This document shows, piece by piece, positions 45,655 to 64,000 of a DNA stretch of 64,000 bases. Made by a program: the position numbers and the translations under genes. The stretch spans positions 20,226,283 to 20,290,282 of the forward strand of contig OZ038321.1 of the NCBI GenBank assembly GCA_964035795.1. The letters run 5' to 3'. The notes under the pieces were generated by a model. It was not told the origin of the DNA and ran no database searches. It saw nothing but the letters and a program-made list of their open reading frames with translations. This stretch comes from Pterobdella sp. o SKG-2022 (lineage: Eukaryota > Annelida > Clitellata > Hirudinida > Piscicolidae). The first letter of the stretch is position 1, and every line of letters starts with the position of its first letter.

Positions 45655-47275
45655 AATATTTAAATAAGCCATTTGTATAGCGCATTTTACGTGGCCTTCA
45701 AAAGCGCTTTGCTACAAACTGAGTGACACATGTTTAAGATTTACAAAAAGAAAAATAAAACAGGAAAGATTTGAGTAGAGAAGAGAGACTATTTCAAAAA
45801 AAAAGATTAGCCTAGTAAAAAAAAGACTGCATATGAATGAGAAACAAGGATGATGAAGAATTGAGAGCGAGAGAAGGACCTTAGACACGAACGACTAGAG
45901 TTTTAACTGAGTCGAAGAGAGTTAGTTAACAAATTTATACAAATTTTGTAAATATATTTATATTTGAGAGAAAGCCAATGAAGTGGGATGAGAAAAGGAG
46001 TGATATGAGAGAATTTAAATGTGAGAAACAAAACGAGCAGCATTCTTGAAGGCTGTTGAGGAAAGCAAAAATAAAGTTAGGTAGATTCTAGTGAAGGGAG
46101 TTGCAGTAGTCCACGTGAGAGAGCAGACGAGATTCTTAGAAGTAGTCATCAAGTAAAGGAGAAATTTTCCTAATTCTATGGAGATGATAAAAAAAATGAA
46201 AGCAACAGGTTTTATTTGAAGTTTAAAAGACAGAAATAAAGCCTAGGCTACGATTAGTGGAATGAGGGCGAAGAATTAGATTAGAAGAGATAGTGAAAAA
46301 GGAAGAAATTTATGAAAAGATTTAGATTCATTAAAGTATTTTCTTTATAACTTCAAAAATGAAGATTTTATAGTTAAAAATTTAAAAACTAAAATTCTTG
46401 AGTACAACCTTATCATCATTCAGAAGAGACTAATGAATTATGTTTCAATTATCGAAAATCTTAGTTTTTAAATAAAATTCTATCTATAAAATCCCCATTT
46501 CTAAAGAAATAAACCAAAAAATATTGAAAATTAAAAAAATACATACGATGTTTCTAAAAGATTATTTAAATGTATAACATAAAACTTAAAAAAATTGAGT
46601 TTGAAAAACATATAAGCCCTCAAAAAGACTTGGAACTAATACAGTAAAAAAGTTGTCTTAAAAAAAATAGAAAAAGAGAAAAAGGCATGAGTCATCAGTT
46701 CAGATCTGATTTGAAAAATAATTCTTTGAGACGAGAAAAGTGAGAGGTATATAAAATGATAAAAAAGGACCTAGAATGAAGCCTTGGAAACTCCATAGGA
46801 AGCAGAGAAAGAGCGAGAAAATGAGTTAATCATACATACTGAGACAGACCTGTTAGAGAGATATGAAGATTACCCTAGACTACACGAACCAGAAAGTCAT
46901 AAAAAAGAACCAAGATGTTTTACCTAAAAAGAAAAGTTGAAAGTGTTGTAAGCAGACGAGAAGTCAAAAAAGACAATAATAACAGAGTACCAGAGTCTGA
47001 AAAAGTATAGATCATGAGTTTTAAAAAAAAGGTTTTAGTGGAGGGAAAATCACAAAACCCAGACTAAGAAAGTGAGAAGAGATTGTTACTATCGAGATAA
47101 AAGTTGAATTGTGTGAAGACAATTTTTTCAAAAATTTTAGAAAAAGAGATTAGAAACAAGTCGATAATTTAGAAAAAACAGAGGTATAAAGAAAAGAGGC
47201 AGACTCTTGCCAGGTTTCAGTAAGAAAAATGAAGTCAGGGCTAGAATAAGTTAGAATAATATTTTTATTTTTATT
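45655..47275 (-). mobile_element. Decayed CR1/L2-like LINE fragment
   Basis: On the minus strand a degenerate reverse transcriptase can be followed. A NLFF..NF.KNCLHTIQ stretch near 47150 corresponds to the fingers. FFDFSSAYNTF at about 46930-46975 is motif A. SYLSNRSVSV is near 46850 and YGVSKASF.VLFYHF near 46760 (motif B region). Stops interrupt every block. The low-coordinate end, 45660-45720, has a GCGC-containing tail typical of CR1/L2-type 3' ends. Confidence 0.55.
46355..46565. repeat. Foldback element inside the CR1-like fossil
   Basis: GAAGATTTTATAGTTAAAAATTT near 46360 pairs imperfectly with sequence near 46480. The edge motif ACATACGATGTTTCTAAAAG is at 46541-46560. Confidence 0.5.
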
Positions 47276-47283
47276 ATTAGGGC

Positions 47284-47560
47284 TTGTTAAGCTCACAGCG
47301 CGTAGAGCAAAAACATGATTTCATTTTTATTTTGAGCCAGTTTGGTGATTGTGCTTCAAGTAGGTTTCATTTTTTTAAACTCTACTTCTACTGCGCGACG
47401 CCATATTTTTTTTGGCAACTTCGTTTTCTTTTTCCCTCTAGTGTCCAAAGAAGAGTTGTTCTGACTATGAAACCTTCTTCTCTTTTCAAGACATAGCCAA
47501 ACCATCGCCATCATTTTCTCATGATTTTCTGGTGACAAGGAAAAAAAAATTATTGCTCGA
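47284..47560 (-). mobile_element. Non-LTR reverse transcriptase C-terminal fragment
   Basis: The minus strand encodes a basic block, TRGKKKTKLPKKIWRRAVEV, followed by STITKLAQNK. It resembles the GKRKRGRPKxTWRR...LAQxR tail found at the C-terminus of many animal LINE reverse transcriptases. It is 5'-truncated and carries at least one stop. It is distinct from the neighbouring CR1-like fossil. Confidence 0.5.
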
Positions 47561-48130
47561 AACAGTATCAAGATAGTTGGAGTATTATAGGTATGCAAAG
47601 ATTTTTAAATTGATCTCACATTAAAAAAATATAAACTAAGATAAGTAGAAAAATGAAAATTGTTCTTCACTTTATTTCCATCACATGAAAGGTATTTAGG
47701 AGGTAAAAGACGTTTATTGAACTTGAGGTTATGAGAAGATTTGAAGTATAATATTCAATATGGAGTATAATAAAAATGCACCAAGTTAATCAAACAAAAG
47801 CGAAATTTTAATCTATTGAAAAATTTAGCGCTTATTCTGTTAAATGGTGATGACTTGTTTAAGTTTTTTTTTCAAATCTGATGAAGTTATTTTGTTAATC
47901 GTGAAGCTTCAATGAAATTTAAAATTTTAGATTTTTTGAATTTCATCCACAATAATTTCAAAATCTTTCCTATTTGATGCAACAATTTTTTTCGAAGTAT
48001 GAAAGTTTTCAAGAGAATTTAAATAGAGGATTAGGCGCTAGTACTACCTAGGAAGTGACTAGTCTATCTTCCCAAGCGTTCGGTTTCTCAAAACTACTTT
48101 CGTTCGATTTTGCCCTGGATTTTTCTAAAA

Positions 48131-62532
<14,402 letters not shown>

Positions 62533-64000
62533 AAGAAGTGGTGATGGTGAAGATAATCGTTCTCAAAAGTTACTAGCCAAAAATTATTTTTATTTTGCTT
62601 CAGTGTAGTTATGTTTGTGTTTACTATAGTTTCCTTTACAAATTCTTCATATAATGTTGTATTATGTTGTATAGAAATTCTTCAATTGACGCCATTCATT
62701 ATACCCGTTATAATAATGTTTTTTTTACTAAATGTTTTTTTCAGTAAAAATTCTATTAATGATGATTTTTGAACTCATTCATCTTTTCATATACGTTCAA
62801 TCGTGTTTATTTAAACTGTCTAAGCACCTTTGAAATTATATCAAGCCATAACTAATCATTAATACTTGTGATTTTCATGGTTCCAATCGTGCATTTCATA
62901 CACATTATGTATAACGCCTTAAATTATTTCAAATGTAGCATTGTGATTATAATAGAGTTTGATTAATTTTACTGAAACTAACTAATTATCGATGGCATGC
63001 TTTTTTATTATTGAATCCTCAATTGTATTCTGTTGTTACTCTTCTTATTGTTGTATTGGATGCATTTGAGAATGTCAAAATGATATTGCATTTATAAAGT
63101 TGAATACGAGGATCGTAGTTACATTTAATACAATGATTCTAATCGTATTTTTACACAAAAATAATGATGATAGTTATGATAAGTAATTAATTTATTATGT
63201 TGGATTTAGTCAAAGGAATCTCTATTTTATTCGAAAGTGAGTCATTTATTTGAAATTTTTTGTCATATTGCAAATTTTTTAATTTTCAAGAATGTTGCTA
63301 GTTTAAAACGGGTTTTTTCATATTTTTGTATTTAGTCAAATTTTTTCACTAGTTAGTGCTTTGTTGCACTTTATTTTTTTGTAATTGTTTTTTGATTGTA
63401 CAATAAATGTTAAATCATGTGTTTAAAGGATGATTCTTAATGATTCATTTAGGAATGCCATTGGGTAGGTAAAAAAAGACAGATTAAAACGCTGTGTGAA
63501 GAACAAAAACTCTGATTCAGATTGGGTGTACTTCATATATAGAACCTTATCTCGTTTTTAGAAAGTACATCTATTCAGTTGACCTAGTTTTGGGAGCGAA
63601 TAAAAAACTAAAAGCTAAAACTTTCTGTGACGTAAAAATGGCTCCATGAATTTAAGGGTTTTGTCAAAATTTAGACTGAATATAAATCAAATACTACTTT
63701 TCCATGCATGCGCTACAATTTATAAAAACTCCTCCCTACCACTACAGTAAACAAGCAAATTTCGAATACCTTGTGAGTTAGTAGAGCCAAGTATATTTAT
63801 TTTCTTCTAGATATGCCAAAATGATTCCCATGAAACGGTCTTTAAATAGTAAAAATTATGAGTTTTATAGATAAAAGCAATTTTACGTTTGAAAAATAGA
63901 AAAAGTCGTTTATTGATTAAAAATAAATGACAGAATTTTTTGAAATGCACGCGTTTTGTCAGAGACCTGTTTTCATGTGTCTTTGTATTGAAAGTAGTCT
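62533..64000. other. Crmp 3' flank
   Basis: AT-rich, no further gene seen. AATAAA within TACAATAAATG near 63400, after a T-rich stretch, is a plausible polyadenylation signal and would give a 3' UTR of about 0.87 kb. Confidence 0.4.

Noticed and set aside
47284..47496. 70-codon + frame
   Set aside because: Antisense of the minus-strand LINE C-terminal fragment.

Overview
This window is eukaryotic, strongly AT-rich and packed with simple-sequence repeats. Three multi-exon protein-coding genes can be read from it, all on the + strand. Introns are spliceosomal (GT-AG) and every gene has clear animal homologues, so the source is a metazoan. The repeat load, the invertebrate-type non-LTR retrotransposons and the divergence of the proteins suggest an invertebrate, perhaps a lophotrochozoan such as a leech or other annelid. 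The taxon is an inference and cannot be proven from this sequence. All gene models were assembled by hand from family resemblance plus phase-matched splice sites; there is no transcript evidence.

Layout. (1) 1-16.2 kb: no recognisable gene. It holds long trinucleotide arrays, C/A-rich low-complexity DNA, a perfect 40-bp palindrome and two short LINE 3'-tail fragments. (2) 16,242-34,227: a LIM-homeodomain transcription factor of the Lhx2/9 (apterous) class in four exons. LIM1 is on exon 1 after a long poly-Asn N-terminus, LIM2 on exon 2 after a 14.8-kb repeat-rich intron, and the homeodomain is split over exons 3 and 4. A 200-base run of N lies in intron 2. (3) 34,910-42,831: a STIM (stromal interaction molecule) ER calcium sensor in 16 exons, 781 predicted residues, with EF-hand, SAM, one membrane segment, coiled coils, a SOAR/CAD region and a lysine-rich tail. 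(4) 42.8-48.1 kb: intergenic, with remnants of a piggyBac-like transposase and two non-LTR elements. (5) 48,131-62,532: a CRMP/dihydropyrimidinase-like gene in 16 exons, 579 predicted residues, with key metal ligands of the enzyme replaced. Its 8.8-kb intron 2 carries a CR1-like LINE (+) and two RTE-like fragments (-). Its intron 7 is largely filled by another LINE (-). (6) 62.5-64 kb: 3' flank with no other gene seen.

The three genes are not an operon and need not act together. In animals Lhx2/9 proteins pattern neurons and appendages, STIM proteins gate store-operated calcium entry, and CRMPs steer axon growth.

The most distinctive structure is how the repeats meet the genes. Several Stim and CRMP introns end in a CA-dinucleotide array that runs directly into the acceptor AG. 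One CRMP intron of 117 bp is mostly an (AAT)24 array. AAT and GAT arrays are translated as Asn and Asp runs inside the LIM-homeodomain protein. A dispersed family of long foldback (hairpin) elements sharing a motif like ACATACGATGTCTCTAAAAA recurs across the window; one copy at 49.4 kb is a near-perfect 196-bp palindrome.
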